Positions 33,560 through 46,471 of a stretch of 64,000 bases of DNA are shown here, piece by piece. A model generated the notes under the pieces. The model saw only the letters and a program-made list of their open reading frames with translations. It did not search any database and was not told the origin of the DNA. Source of the stretch: Verticillium longisporum (taxonomy: Eukaryota; Ascomycota; Sordariomycetes; Glomerellales; Plectosphaerellaceae). The translations under genes and the position numbers were made by a program. Where the stretch lies: NCBI GenBank assembly GCA_019188255.1, contig JAETXT010000006.1:3906001-3970000 (forward strand). The letters run 5' to 3'. The stretch's first letter is position 1; each line of letters begins with the position of its first letter.

Positions 33560-36500
33560 CTATACTTTTAATACTTCTAATACCTTTTTAAGGTTTATAT
33601 TATATTTTCGAGGTAGCTTTTAGGTTCCTAGGTATTATATTCTATTAACTATTTAGCCTATTTTATTAAATAGAACCTTTACCTTTAATCCTCTTTATAA
33701 GATATAATATCTTCGATTTCCTATTTATCCTATTTATCCTCTAATATAAGGAAGTAGGCCGATTATTTAGTATCGATTTAGTAATTATATTATAATTTAA
33801 GGGAAGAGATAAAGAAAATATCGTATATTCTAGAATAAATTTTAAAGAGTATTATATAATAAGCTTATTCGTTTACCTATTCTATAATCTAGACCTAGAT
33901 ATATTATAATATTAGCTTCTAGTCTACTTTAAACTAGAAGTTCTTAATAGAGAATCCTATAACGTCCCCGATATTAAAGGTTTTTAGTATATACCTCTTA
34001 TTATAATAGAAGGCTTAAATATATATTATATATTATTAGTTTTTATTAATTATTTAGTAAATAATTATAATCTTCTCGATCCTTTCTTTTATATTTTAGA
34101 CCTTTATATCTTATTTTAGGGCTATATAGTTAATTATTCTAAGGTAGTATTTATAGAGGGTTTCGAATAGAGAGACGCTAATAATACTATATATACTATT
34201 ATTATATAAGAATTCTACTTCTTTTAAATAATATAATTACTCTTTTAGCGTTTAATCGTTAATATAATAAAGGTATTTTTCTAGTATCTAATAAGTTCTC
34301 TCTATCTACTTATCTATCTAAGGGTAATAAGTAGTAAAGAGGTAGCGCTAAATCGCTCTCTCTTAATAGAATTCTTCCTAGAATTTACTTATAAGGAGTT
34401 TATCTCTATCGTTTATTATACCCTCTAGGCTCCTAAACCTATACTCTATTTCCTTATAGAGGATTATACTTAAGCTAATAGCTATTAGTATCTTATATAT
34501 AGCTAGGAATTAAGTAGTTTTCGTAAATCGGTCTATAATTATAAAGATAGAGTTATACTCTAAGCTATTATCCTTTAATATAGGGCTTAAGCTTATAATA
34601 AAATCTAAAGATATTTCTTAGAAAAGATAAAATAGAAATAATAGTAATTATAGCTTCTTATATAGTCTATATTAAGGTATTTAAGTCCCTTAATATACTA
34701 GGTATTTAGCGATATAGTAATAGATATTAATAGATATATTTTCTTAATAGAACTTCCTTATTAATAATTTAAAGGTCTTATTTATTTTTATATATTCTAT
34801 TTAAGGGTTATTATAATATTATTTAAATAATTCCTTAGAGAGCGTTCCTTATATAGGGATAATTAATCGTTCTTTAAAGAGGAGAGTACTTTAACTATCT
34901 ATAGTATAATTTTCCCTTCTTCTAGCTTATTAGCTTATATTCTCCTTCTAAAAAAGGTATCCTAGGTTAATAGCTTATAATCCTTTAATTAAGTCCTTAA
35001 ATTCTAGGGTAAAGGTAGGCCTTAATATTATTTCGTTCTTTATAAGCTCTTTTATAATAGAATATAGGATATATTAATCTAGAATAATAACCCTAGACTC
35101 TATCGATTTCTTAGACCTTTTTCTAATCCTTTAGCGAATCGTTATTAATTTTCTAGCTTTAGCTTCTTAGCTTTAAGGTTAAGAAGAAGCTTTCTTCTCT
35201 ATTTTATTTATTATAATAGCGTAAATATATATTACCCTTTATTTAAAGGGTAAGGGCCCTTTTTCCCTAGAGCTATAATATCTTCTTAATATAAGGATAA
35301 GCTTCTATCTTTATAGCGTTACCTAGATAGCTTAAACGTAGGCTCTATTTATAATATCCTTTAGCTTTATTTTAATAATAATTTATTTAATATTTATAGC
35401 TAGGTCTTTTATTAATTATAGCTTTTTAGATAGTATGAAGAATATATCGTTTATTAATATTTATTCTCTTATATAGTCTAATCGTCTTAAGAGACTATTA
35501 GCTAGGTTTATAATCCTAGGTTAATATTAAATTTCGAAGTTAAAAGATAATAATTAATATATTTATTATATAAGCTTTCCTTAAAGGTCTCTAGGTAGGG
35601 CTTATATAATACCCTTAAAGGTTTAATAATTAATTAATATTATAAAGACTTAACCTATACCTTTAAAGTAATAGTATTAATATTCTAGGCTTTCTATTAT
35701 TATAAATAGTTCTTATTATTTAGTCTTTTATTATTATTCTATTAACGAAAGCTTTTACGAATAATAGGCGATAAGTCTTTAATTATTCTTATATTTTTAA
35801 TTAAGGATCCCTAAGATAATATTATTCGATATATTAGTCTCGATTTAATTTTCGAGTATATAATCCTAATATTATAAAATCGTAATAATAATAAAAATAA
35901 ACCTTAATATTTTAAATACCTTCTATACTTTAAATAGCTATTTAAATAATCCTTTCTTAACCCTTATAATACTTCCTTTTAATAATATTAATTAAGGTAT
36001 TATTATCTTAGAATATCCTTTAATAAATTATTAATAAAAATTAGCGAAACTTAGGAATATTTATATATCCTTAAAGGATTTAAGGGGTTATTAATTAACG
36101 ATTATTCGGATATAGTTTAAGTCTATAATTATACTTTCCTTAAATATAATAAATTTAAGGAATTCTACTTTATCTTAATAGAATAAGTATTGTAATTATT
36201 TTATAAAAAGCTTAAAATCTTAAAGTCTTCTAAGGATTTATTAAAAATAAACTATATATTCCTCCTTTATTCTTAAATAAATTAAGATATTATTTAAATA
36301 AGTAATATAGAAATCGTTTAATAATCTAATAAATATTTAATAAATATATACTTAGAATATAATAAAGGTATTTATAAATTTAAATAATATTATAATATAT
36401 TTATAATATTTATATTAAATTCGGAATATAATTTTCTATTTATTATTCTCTTTAATATAAATCTAATAATAGATATCCTAGATATCTACTTTAGAGAAGT

Positions 36501-37500
36501 ACTTTATTTTAATTAAATAATCTAAAAGTTCGCTTATTAAAAAGAGCGGGTACTAGTTCTTTATAGTAATTACGTTTAGACCTTAATAGTCAATATATAA
36601 GCGTAAACTCCTATCCTTCTTTAGCACGAATAATACTAGAGCCCTTATAAGATTAATAGATTTCTTAATTCTCTTTATAGCCTCCCCTTCTATTATATAG
36701 CGATAGAGCTCTTCTAGTTACTTCTAGGATAATAAATAGATTAGCTTATAAAGAGGTTTAGCCCCTTCTTTTAGGTTTATTAAGTATTCTATATCTTTTA
36801 ATATTAATAGTTCTTTTATTAAATCTTTAGAGAATATATCTTTAAACTCTATAAGTTCTAAAAGGAGTACTTTAATCTATTTATTATTAAGAGAGGGCTT
36901 ATTAATAATAGGAATTATTATATTAAATATTATAATTATTATTTAAGTAATATAAATAATATAAGCCTTAGCTTTATCTTTAATTATTATCTTTATAAAT
37001 TCCTTAAAATCTATATTAGATATATAGCCCTAAGTAAAGCATTAAGTAATAATATTTACTTAAATACTTTCTTTATTTATATTATTATTAAATAGAAGGA
37101 TATACCTTAACCCTTTAAGTCGTTCTATATATATAAATAATTAATATAATAATTAGGGTCGATTTTATATATCTAATAAATAGAATAAGAGGGCGAATAA
37201 TCTATAGCTATTCGCTATTTATTTATTAAACGTTTATAGTTTAGAAGCTTCTATACTTTCTACTTTTTATAGCTTTAATAGCTAAATAAGGGTAGGATTA
37301 ATAATATTTATAATAGCGTTAATATTTAAGTTAATAGAGAATTTAATTTCCTTATTTTATTATATAATAATTATTAATACTTTTATAGTTTTCCCGATAT
37401 TTATTTTTAATATAATATTCTTTAGGTTCGAATTTATATTAAATCGTTTTCTAAGAATTCTATTATCTAGATACCCTTAAACTTAAATAACTAGATATTA
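33560..37500 (-). pseudogene. E6 pol remnant
   Basis: The minus strand gives an RT entry at about 36740-36560 (KNELEELYRYI-like sequence, KKIKKSINP, ALVLF, LYIDY), the active-site region near 36290 as Tyr-Leu-Asn-Asn instead of Tyr-Leu-Asp-Asp, and RNase H and integrase to about 34000. The chromodomain is at about 33720-33575 (EIEDIISYKED). Limits are approximate. Confidence 0.75.
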
Positions 37501-38730
37501 ATTATTATAGCTTTTAGCTTTTATAGTTTAGGCTAAGTATAATTCTATACTTAATACCTTAGTTTATTATAATAAAAGTATATATTAGATAGTATTATAA
37601 GGGTAGTATTTCGGCTACTCGATAGTATTCTTATAGGGTAAGGGTTTAAGTTTCTCGTTTATTTTAGCGTAATATTTCTATTATAGTAAGAGGAACGACC
37701 TCGCTTTATCGGAGATTAATCCTAAGGGGTTTCTCTCTTCGAGGCCCTATAGCTAGGGGTAGTATTATAAAGTTCGCTTTAAGCTAATTAAGAATAAATT
37801 CGCTTCTTACTTTACTATTATTTATTCTATAATTTATCAATATTTTATATTTATTAAGCTTTATATACGATTATTTTAATATCCTTAATAAGAATATAAT
37901 ATTCTATTAATTTATCCTTTATAAAGTAAAGGAAATATTAAAAATACTTAAAAGTATATTCTTTATTATAATTTATATTTTCGCTAAATAATTAATAAAT
38001 ATTCTCTTAATAATTAAAAAAGATAAGAAAAGAGATATCCTTATTTCCTTAAAAATAGAGCGAATATAATTATTCTTAGTAAATTAAGTTTTATAAATCC
38101 TTTAATAAGTATTCCTATTTTATAAAGCTTTAGAAATCTTCTTAATAGATATTTATATTATCTTTATTAAGGTCCTCTTTATAAATCGTTTCGAGGTTCT
38201 AGGTATAGTTTCGTTATATTATCTATAAAATATAAGTAAGTTTTATCGTTAATTATTCTATAATTTAGGCTATATTTATATTAAATCGGAAAATATTTCT
38301 AGCTTCGATTATAATAAGCTAATTATCGATTTAAATAATAATAATATCCTCTTTAAGTATTTTATAATTATAAATAAATAGTTTATTATAATTCTTTATA
38401 ATAAAAGTATATTTAGTAAGATGTTAATTAAGAGGTTATTCTTATATCTTTATTCGCGGAGTTCGTAGATTAGGGCTTAGAGGATTTATATTTATAGTTT
38501 AGCTTAAATTATTTATTCGTTAATACTTTAACGATAACTTTCTGGAGAAGATCCTAATTTAAGCGTAATCTTCCTATTATAGTTACCTTTAAACGATTCC
38601 GATAATATTCCTATTAATTTATCTTCTAAATAATATCTATTATAATAAACGGTTCGCTTTTAAGTCCTAGTATATTTTAATTAATCTATTATTTAGCTTA
38701 ATCTAATTATAAATTATAGAAATTAAAGAA

Positions 38731-38927
38731 TATAAAGGTATAGGGCTAAGGGCCTAGATTAAGGAAAGTAATTAGATTAGCGAATAATTAATAAGCTATT
38801 ATATTAACTTTAATTTATCGAGGCTATCGAGTATAGCCTCGACTTCTCCTTTTAAACTAGGGCTTATCGCTAAAGCATCTACGATAATATAAATAGGGGT
38901 TAGGTTCCTAACGTCTAACTCCTTATA
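38731..38927 (-). repeat. E6 5' LTR (right)
   Basis: 197 bp, begins tataaaggtatagggc and ends ctaactccttata. Followed by gatta. Very similar to the left LTR. Confidence 0.93.
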
Positions 38928-39205
38928 GATTAATTTAAGCACTTCTCTTAATTAATTATAACCTTCTTCTTAATTACCCCTCTACCTTCCTACCTTCGAT
39001 CTAAACGAAAAATATACTATTTTATAGCTCTCATCAAGGGCTATAAGAATCTTCAATCCATTCCTCGACCTAATATCTCCTTCTAGAGATATAGCTACTT
39101 TTATCTCTCCCTTCCTCTTATCTATTATTATCTCTTTATTCTATAACTAAGCTATACCCTTAGTCGTTGCTTAATACGTCCTATATCAATTACGATATAT
39201 ACTAA

Positions 39206-42200
39206 TAAAAATAAATATTAGGAAAACTATAAAAGGATTAATAATTATTATTTAATAAAGTAAAGAAATTAAATTCTCTATTAACTTAGATATTAATATT
39301 ATTATAAATATTATTAATCTTACCTTTATTTAAATATTAAAGCTATAAGAAATAGAAAGTATAGAAGCTCCTAAACTATAAATATTCGATAAATAGAGAG
39401 TAAATAGATATAGATTATTCGCCCTCTTATTCTATTTATTAAATATATAAAATTAACCTTAATTATTATATTAACTATTTATATATATAGAATAATTTAA
39501 AGGGTTAAAATATATCCTTTTATCTAATAATAATATAAATAAAGAAAGTATTTAAGTAAATATTACTATTTAATCCTTTACTTAGGGCTATATATCTAAT
39601 ATAGATTTTAAGGAATTTATAAAGATAATAATTAAAGATAAAGCTAAGGCTTATATTATTTATATTACTTAAATAATAATTATAATATTTAATATTATAA
39701 TTCCTATTATTAATAAGCTCTCTCTTAATAATAAATAGATTAAAGTACTCCTTTTAGAACTTATAGAGTTTAAAGATATATTCTCTAAAGATTTAATAAA
39801 AGAACTATTAATATTAAAAGATATAGAATACTTAATAAACCTAAAAGAAGGGGCTAAACCTCTTTATAAGCTAATCTATTTAATATCCTAGAAATAGCTA
39901 AAAGAGCTCCGTTATTATATATTAGAAAAGGAGGCTATAAAGAGAATTAAGAAATCTATTAATCCTATAAAAGCTTTAGTATTATTTATATTAAAGAAGG
40001 ATAAGAATTTACGCTTATATATTAACTATTAAGGTTTAAATATAATTATTATAAAGAATTAATACTTATTCCCTTTAATAAGCGAACTTTTAGATTATTT
40101 AATTAAAACGAAATATTTCTCTAAAATAGATATCTAAGATATTTATTACTAGATTTATATTAAAGAGAATAATTAATAGAAAGTTATATTCTAAATTTAA
40201 TATAAATATTATAAATATATTATAATATTATTTAAGCTTATAAATACTTTTATTATATTCTAAATATATATTTATTAAATATTTATTAAATTATTAAATA
40301 ATCTTTATATTGTTTATTTAGATAATATCTTAATTTATTCGAGAATAGAGGAGGAATATATAGCTTATTTCTAATAAATCCTTAAGAGACTTCGAGATTT
40401 TAAACTCTTTATAAAACAATTAAAATACTTATTCTATTAAGATAAAATAGAATTCCTTAAGTTTATTATCTTTAAAGAAAATATAATTATAAATTTAAAT
40501 TATATCTAAATAATTATTAATTAATAACCCTTTAAATCCTTTAAAGATATATAAATATTCCTAAGATTTATTAGCTTCTATTAATAATTTATTAAAAGAT
40601 ATTTTAAAATAATAATACTTTTATTAATATTATTAAAAGGAAGTATTATAAAGGTTAAGAAAGGATTATTTAAATAGTTATTTAAAGTATAGAAAGTGTT
40701 TAAAGTATTAAAGCTTACCTTTATTATTATTACGATTTTATAATATTAAGATTATATACTCGAAAATTAAATCGAGATTAATATATCGAATAATACTATC
40801 TTAAGGATCCTTAGCTAAAAATATAAGAATAGCTAGAGATTTATCGTTTATTATTCGCGAAAGCTTTTATTAATAGATTAATAATAAAAGATTAAATAAT
40901 AAGAATTATTTATAATAATAAAAAGCCTAGAATATTAATAATATTATTTCGAAAATATAAATTAAGTCTTTATAGTATTAATTAATTATTAAGCCCTTAA
41001 AGGTATTATATAGGCCCTAGCTAGAGACCTTTAAGGAAGGCTTATATAATAAATATATTAATTATCGTTTTTCGATTTTAAAATTTAATATTAATTTAAG
41101 GTTATAAACTTAATAAATAATCTCTTAAAAGGATTAAATTATATAAGAGAATAAATATTAATAAATAATATACTCCTTATATTATCTAAAAAACTATAAT
41201 TAATAGAAGATTTAGCTATAAATATTAAACGAATTATTATAAAAATAAAGTTAAAGGATATTATAAATAGAGCTTATATTTAAGCTATATAAGCGATATT
41301 ATAAGGATAGAAGCCTATCTTTATATTAAGAAGATATTATAGCTCTAGGGAAAAGGGGCCCTTACCTTTTAAGCGAAGGGTAATATATATTTATATTATT
41401 ATAATAAATAAAATAAAGAAGAAAGCTTCTTCTTAACCTCGAAGCTAAGAAGCTAAGGCTAAAAAGTTAATAGCGATTTATTAAAGGATTAGAAAAAGGT
41501 CTAAGGAATTAATAGAATCTAGGGTTATTATTTTAAATTAATATATTTTATATTCTATTATAAAAGAATTTATAAAGAATAAAATAATACTAAGGCTTAT
41601 TTTTACTTTAGAATTTAAAGATTTAATTAAAGGATTATAAACTATTAATTTAAGATACCTTTTTTAGAAGGAGAATATAAACTAATAAATTAAAAGAAAG
41701 GAAAGTTATATTATAAATAATTAAAATATCCTCCTCTTTAAAGGATAATGAATTATCTTTATATAGAAAATACTTTATAAAGAGCTATTTAAATAATATT
41801 ATAATAACCTTTAAATAGGATATATAAAAGTAAATAAGACCTTTAAATTATTAATAAGGAAATTCTATTAAGAAAATATATCTATTAACGTCTATTATTA
41901 TATTATTAAATACTTAATATATTAATAGATTTAAATACTTTAATATAAATTATATAAGAAGCTATAATCGCTATTACTCTTATCCTATCTTTTCTAAGAA
42001 ATATCTTTAAACTTTATTATAAGCTTAAGCCCTATATTAAAGGATAATAGCCTAGAATATAACTCTATCCTTATAATTATAAATTAATTTATGAAAACTA
42101 CTTAGTTCCTAGTTATTTATAAGATATTAATAGCTATTAGCTTAAATATAATCCTCTATAAGGAAATAGAATATAAGTTTAAGAGCCTAGAAGGTATAAT

Positions 42201-43060
42201 AAATAATAAAGATAAACTCCTTATAAGTAAATTCTAGGAGGAATTCTATTAAAAGAGAGCGATTTAGCGCTACCTCTCTACTATTTATTACCCTTAAATA
42301 GATAAATAAATAGAGAGAACCTATTAAAAACTAGAAAAATACTTTTACTATATTAATAATTAAACGCTAAAGGAATAATTATATTACTTAAAAGAAATAG
42401 AGTTCTTATATAATAATAATATATATAATATTATTAGAATCTTATTATTTAAAGCCCTATATAAATATTACCCTGAAATAATTAATTATATAGTTCTAAG
42501 AAAGGATATAAAGATCTAAAATATAAAGGAAAAGATTAAGAAGATTATAATTATTTATTAAATTATTAATAAAAATTAATACTATATAATATATATTTAA
42601 GCTTTCTATTATAATAAGAGGTATATATTAAAAACCTTTAATATTAAAGATATTATAAAGCTTTTTATTAAGAATTTCTAATTTAAAGTAGATTAAAAGC
42701 TATTACTATAATATATCTAAATCTAGATTATAGAATAAATAAGTAAATAAGCTTATTATATAATATTTCCTAAGATTTACTCTAAAATATATAATATCTT
42801 CCCTATCTCTTCCCTAGAGCTATAATATAATCGCTAAATTAATATTAAATAATTAATTTATTTTTTTATATTAGAGGCTAAATAGGATAAATAGGAAATC
42901 GAAGATATTATATCTTATAAAGAGGATTAAAGGTAAAGGTTCTATTTAGTAAAATAGGCTAAATAATTAATAGAATATAATACCTAAGAACCTAAAAGCT
43001 ACCTCGAAAATATAATATAAACCTTAAAAAGGTATTAAAAGTATTAAAAATATAAATATA
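39206..43060 (+). pseudogene. E5 pol remnant (protease region to chromodomain)
   Basis: RT entry near 39940 (KKIKKSINP, then VLFILKKDKNLRLYINY). The active site reads Tyr-Leu-Asp-Asn at 40315-40326, followed by ILIYSR. RNase H and integrase follow to about 42400. The chromodomain is at 42895-43040 with EIEDIISYKED, RFYLVK, a TAG at the first Trp, and LEN at the end. Stops are TAA/TAG. The 5' part of the coding region is on the other side of insertion X. Confidence 0.8.
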
Positions 43061-43239
43061 AATAATAAAATAAATAACTAAATTCCTAAATTAATTATTA
43101 ATAAATTATTATATAAAGAAAATAATAAAATAAAAATAGAACTCTAATATTAAGCTTTAATAATATTAATAATATATTAATTAAATAATATAATAATATT
43201 TTATAATTATTATTATCAAGATATTAATTCCCTTTCATT

Positions 43240-44640
43240 TTTACTTAAATAAAGGAAAAATTATTCTAAATTATCTATTTTATTTAAATCCTTAATAATT
43301 AATTTATTAATATTCTTATTATTATTATTATTATTATTATTATTTTCTTTATTATTATTAATAATTTATATAATCTTCTAAGGAATCGATTAAATTCTTT
43401 TTATTAAATAGCTAAGGGCTAGAGCTAGAATAGGGCGCTTAATTAATCTTTTTAAAGCGGTAATACCCTTAGAGGTAGGAGTTTAAGCTATTAATATTTC
43501 CTTAAAAGCTTTTAAATTATTAATAATATAGCGGAGCTCCTTTTAAGCTTTATAGATATAAGCTTTAATATTAATTACTTTCTTTTCCTTAATACTAATA
43601 AGCTTAATAGCCTTCTTTATTATTTTATACTCCTTTACCTCCTTCTTCTTCATATTTATAGCTTCTTTCTTAATAATAATATTCTCTTTCTTATTTATAA
43701 TAAAAGCTATAATAATATTAATATTTTTTAGAATATAAGATAATAATTAGCTAATAAAGGTATAGCTTAAGTAATAAGCGCTTTAAAGATATAAATGGAT
43801 AGGATTATTATTATTAAGGGTATCTATTAATAGATTAATAAGCTTAAAATTAATAGGAAGATTAAAATAGCTTTAGATTAATTTAATTATATCTTTATTA
43901 TTTAGAGAATAATTATATAGATTAATATATAAATAGAAGAGGGCGAGTTTAAAAGTATTAGCCTCTTAATAATAAATAATATATTTAAGTTAATAAATAA
44001 TAATAGCTTCTTTAAAGGCTTTATAATCTAGAAGCTAAATTTATTAAAGAAGATTTAATTAATAAAAGGATATAAAATAAAAGCCTAAGAAACTTATAGA
44101 TTAGCGAAGCTAGAGAGATAATAGTAATTATATAGAGGATATCTTAATAAATAGATATTATATAATTAATAAAAAGGAACCTAAAGATTTAAATATAACT
44201 TATAATATTATAGAAATAGCTATTATTAGCTAAATTAATAATAATTTCTAATATTTTCTTAAAATATTTAATTATTTTCATAAAATAAGAGAGATAATAA
44301 ATATATTATTTAAATAAATAATTATATAGAGTTATACCTTTAATAGTATATATTTAATTATAAACTTCTTATTAAATAAACTAAATAACCCTATAAAGGG
44401 GCTTAGGGATCTATAACTATTAGCTAATATAGCTAAAAGATTTAGCGAATTTATAATAAAATAAATACTTTTATTAAATTTATAAATAATATATTTAATA
44501 TTAGAATATCTAGCTATATATTCGATATCTAGCTAGGAAGCGAGTTTACTAAAATAGTATTTATATAAGGGGTTCCTAGCCTTAGTATTAGGAAGTTAGC
44601 GATTATAGGCCTAGGTAAGCTAGGGATTATATAGGTATAC
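43240..44640 (-). pseudogene. E5 copy of the 197-family antisense gene
   Basis: Counterpart, on the opposite strand to pol, of the frame described in E6 (31990-33407). The minus strand shows the same Lys/Glu-rich stretch (around 43500-43720) followed by an Asn-run region (around 43320-43350, seen on the plus strand as repeated tta). Limits are by alignment with E6 and approximate. Confidence 0.6.
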
Positions 44641-45063
44641 TTTATCGAAGTAGAGAGTAATATCTAATATAATAGTAATTAAATGAAGGGATTAAGGTAA
44701 TTAAGGGTAAGTATAGGATTAATAGATAATATGAGGATATAATAATTATAGTAATATCGATAATTAAAAAGAAGCTAGAGATAGCGAAATTTAAGAGAAT
44801 TATAAATATAATAGAGAGAACCTTATAAGATAGGTATAACGAACTATTACCTATAAATCAATAATAAGGACTATTCTATATTACTACCTACCTCTAAGCT
44901 ACTACTAGTATTATTATCATAATTCCCGTAATATATTTAACCTAACTCTATATTATAACTACGCTAAGGGATAGGCTCTATAAGTAATATATGCTAGGGT
45001 AATAAGATACGCTAGCGAAGGTATTATAAGTTCTAGGGACTAGACCTCTAGGAGGGGAGTTAA

Positions 45064-45260
45064 TATAAGGAATTAGGTATTAGGAACCTAACCCCTATTC
45101 GTATTATCGTAAATACTTTAGCGATAAGCCTAAGTTTAAAAGGAGAAATCAAGGCTATACTTAATAGCCTTAATAAGTTAAAGTTAATATAATAGCTTAC
45201 CGATTATTCGCTAATCTAATTACTTTCCCTAATCTAGGCCCTTAGCCTAATACCTTTATA
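45064..45260 (+). repeat. E5 3' LTR
   Basis: 197 bp, begins tataaggaattaggtatt and ends taatacctttata, followed by gaagt. Confidence 0.9.
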
Positions 45261-45941
45261 GAAGTCTAATCCTTTAAATTTATAATACTTTTATTAATAT
45301 ATTCTATTATCCTAGTTTATATAGCTTATAATCTATATTATCTCTTAATTTAATTATAATATAGAATTAAGTTTAGATATATTATTAAACTTATAATAAT
45401 AATAATATTAATAATAGCTTAAGGATAGGTAATAATATAAAATAGTCTTTATTATTAATTAATAAATAAAAGTTTATTATATTTATCTTATAAATTTCTC
45501 TCCTTAGTATTTATATTTCTTTTAAATTTTATTATATTTAGCTTTTTATTAATATTAAATATTATTATAATTATCATATTTATATATTATCTCCTCGACC
45601 TTATATTTATCTTTAATTATTTTAATCCTTTTTTATTTATTAATATATTAGATATCGTTCTCCGATTTAATAATATATATCCCTTTAACCCCTAGCTTAC
45701 CTAGCCCTATAACTATTAATTACTTAGCTCTAAAGCTAATAATCTATTTTATAGATATTATTTTAATAAGCTTATATCTTAGCCTAATATTAAATATATA
45801 ATTAGATATTCTAATATTTAATATATTAATGATAGATTTAATGAAAATATTTATATTTCTATAATTCTATTAAACTTCCTAGCTATATTAATTAATAATT
45901 ATAAATCCTTAAGCCTTTTTATAAGGTTATTATTAAACTAA

Positions 45942-46209
45942 TATTAGGGAACTCTATAATTAGGATAGTAATATCTAGGATATCTAGGATCTACTACTCT
46001 TAGGAGCACGTAAACTACGGCTTATATAATCGCTAAGAATAGATAGATATATCTAACTTACGTAGGTAATAGTAACTTAAAGAAGCAGACAAGAATTAAC
46101 TATTACTAGACTTATTAAATACCCTACCTATTCAGAGCTCGTAGGTATAGCGGAAGTACTAGATTAGGGTTTATATAAGTAGTAAAGCCCTCTTAATAGT
46201 TACTTAATA
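45942..46209. repeat. Probable solo LTR or unassigned insertion in E4
   Basis: Sequence from tattagggaactctata to agttacttaata interrupts E4 relative to E6 (position corresponding to about 32250). It is less mutated than its surroundings (agaagcagacaagaat, tattcagagctcgtag). Its ends fit the TG...CA (here TA...TA) pattern of an LTR about 268 bp long. I could not find a clean 5-bp duplication, and no second copy occurs in the window. Confidence 0.4.
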
Positions 46210-46272
46210 TATTTAATAAGAAGTTATTTATTAAATAATTACTATAGAGAATATTATTTTAATTAATAATTT

Positions 46273-46471
46273 TATAAGGAATTAGATATTAGAAACCTAA
46301 CCCCTATTTATATTATCGCTAATATTCTAATAATAAGTAGCCTAAGTTCAAAAGAGAAGTTAAGGCTATATTCGATAGCCTTAATAAGTTAAAGTTAATA
46401 TAATAGCTTATTAATTATTTATTAATCTAATTACTTTCCTTAATCTAGGCCCTTAATTTAATATTTTTATA
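46273..46471 (+). repeat. E7 5' LTR
   Basis: 199 bp, begins tataaggaattagatatt and ends taatatttttata; two bases longer than the family norm because of a small insertion near 46330. Probable target duplication aattt (46268-46272), partner outside. Confidence 0.82.

Larger units (their letters stand above)
31357..38927 (-). mobile_element. E6: complete 7571-bp 197-bp-LTR chromodomain Ty3/gypsy element
   Basis: LTRs at 31357-31553 and 38731-38927, each 197 bp, with target duplication gatta (31352-31356, 38928-38932). Uninterrupted, so it is the reference for its family in this window. Reading on the minus strand: 5' LTR (right), gag/5' region to about 37500, protease, RT (active site near 36290), RNase H, integrase, chromodomain (about 33720-33575), then 2 kb with the antisense gene, then the 3' LTR. 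All frames carry many TAA/TAG. Confidence 0.93.
30910..39205. mobile_element. X: about 720-bp non-LTR-like insertion in E5, itself carrying E6
   Basis: Comparison with E6-E9 shows E5 is interrupted between ttaaaaat (30902-30909) and taaaaataaatatt (from 39206). The 7-bp word taaaaat occurs on both sides (30903-30909, 39206-39212) and could be the target duplication. Removing E6 leaves 30910-31356 and 38933-39205, about 720 bp. These flanks keep some CA and TG and GC-richer words (ccccgtaggtctagaggt near 31117, ctctcatcaagggctataag near 39029). I see no LTR ends, clear terminal inverted repeat or coding frame. A 7-9 bp duplication would suit a DNA transposon or a LINE/SINE-type insertion. Confidence 0.5.
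29385..45260 (+). mobile_element. E5: 197-bp-LTR chromodomain Ty3/gypsy element, interrupted by X and E6
   Basis: LTRs at 29385-29581 and 45064-45260 in plus orientation. The target duplication is gaggt (29380-29384) on the left and gaagt (45261-45265) on the right, one G to A apart. The 5' internal part (29582-30909) stops at ttaaaaat and resumes at 39206 with taaaaataaatatta, as comparison with E6 (reverse complement near 37400) shows, so the piece between is an insertion. Pol reads on the plus strand (RT near 40315, chromodomain 42895-43040), with about 2 kb between the chromodomain and 3' LTR that carries the antisense gene. Confidence 0.88.
29170..46272 (-). mobile_element. E4: 197-bp-LTR chromodomain Ty3/gypsy element, 3' portion, split by E5
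   Basis: The left LTR (29170-29364) is in minus orientation. The following bases ttatttcccctcttagaggt lead into E5, and the element resumes at 45266 with ctaatcctttaaatttataa, matching the sequence after the LTRs of E6, E8 and E9 (tagaggtctagtccctagaa). It continues through the antisense-gene region to 46272, interrupted by a probable solo LTR (45942-46209), and is then broken by E7. Its pol and 5' LTR would lie beyond the window end. Confidence 0.75.

Noticed and set aside
43310..43350. Microsatellite-like runs of tta/att/aat (also near 33270 and 51385)
   Set aside because: They occupy the same place in several copies of one family and translate as an Asn run in the antisense gene, so they belong to the element rather than being independent repeats.
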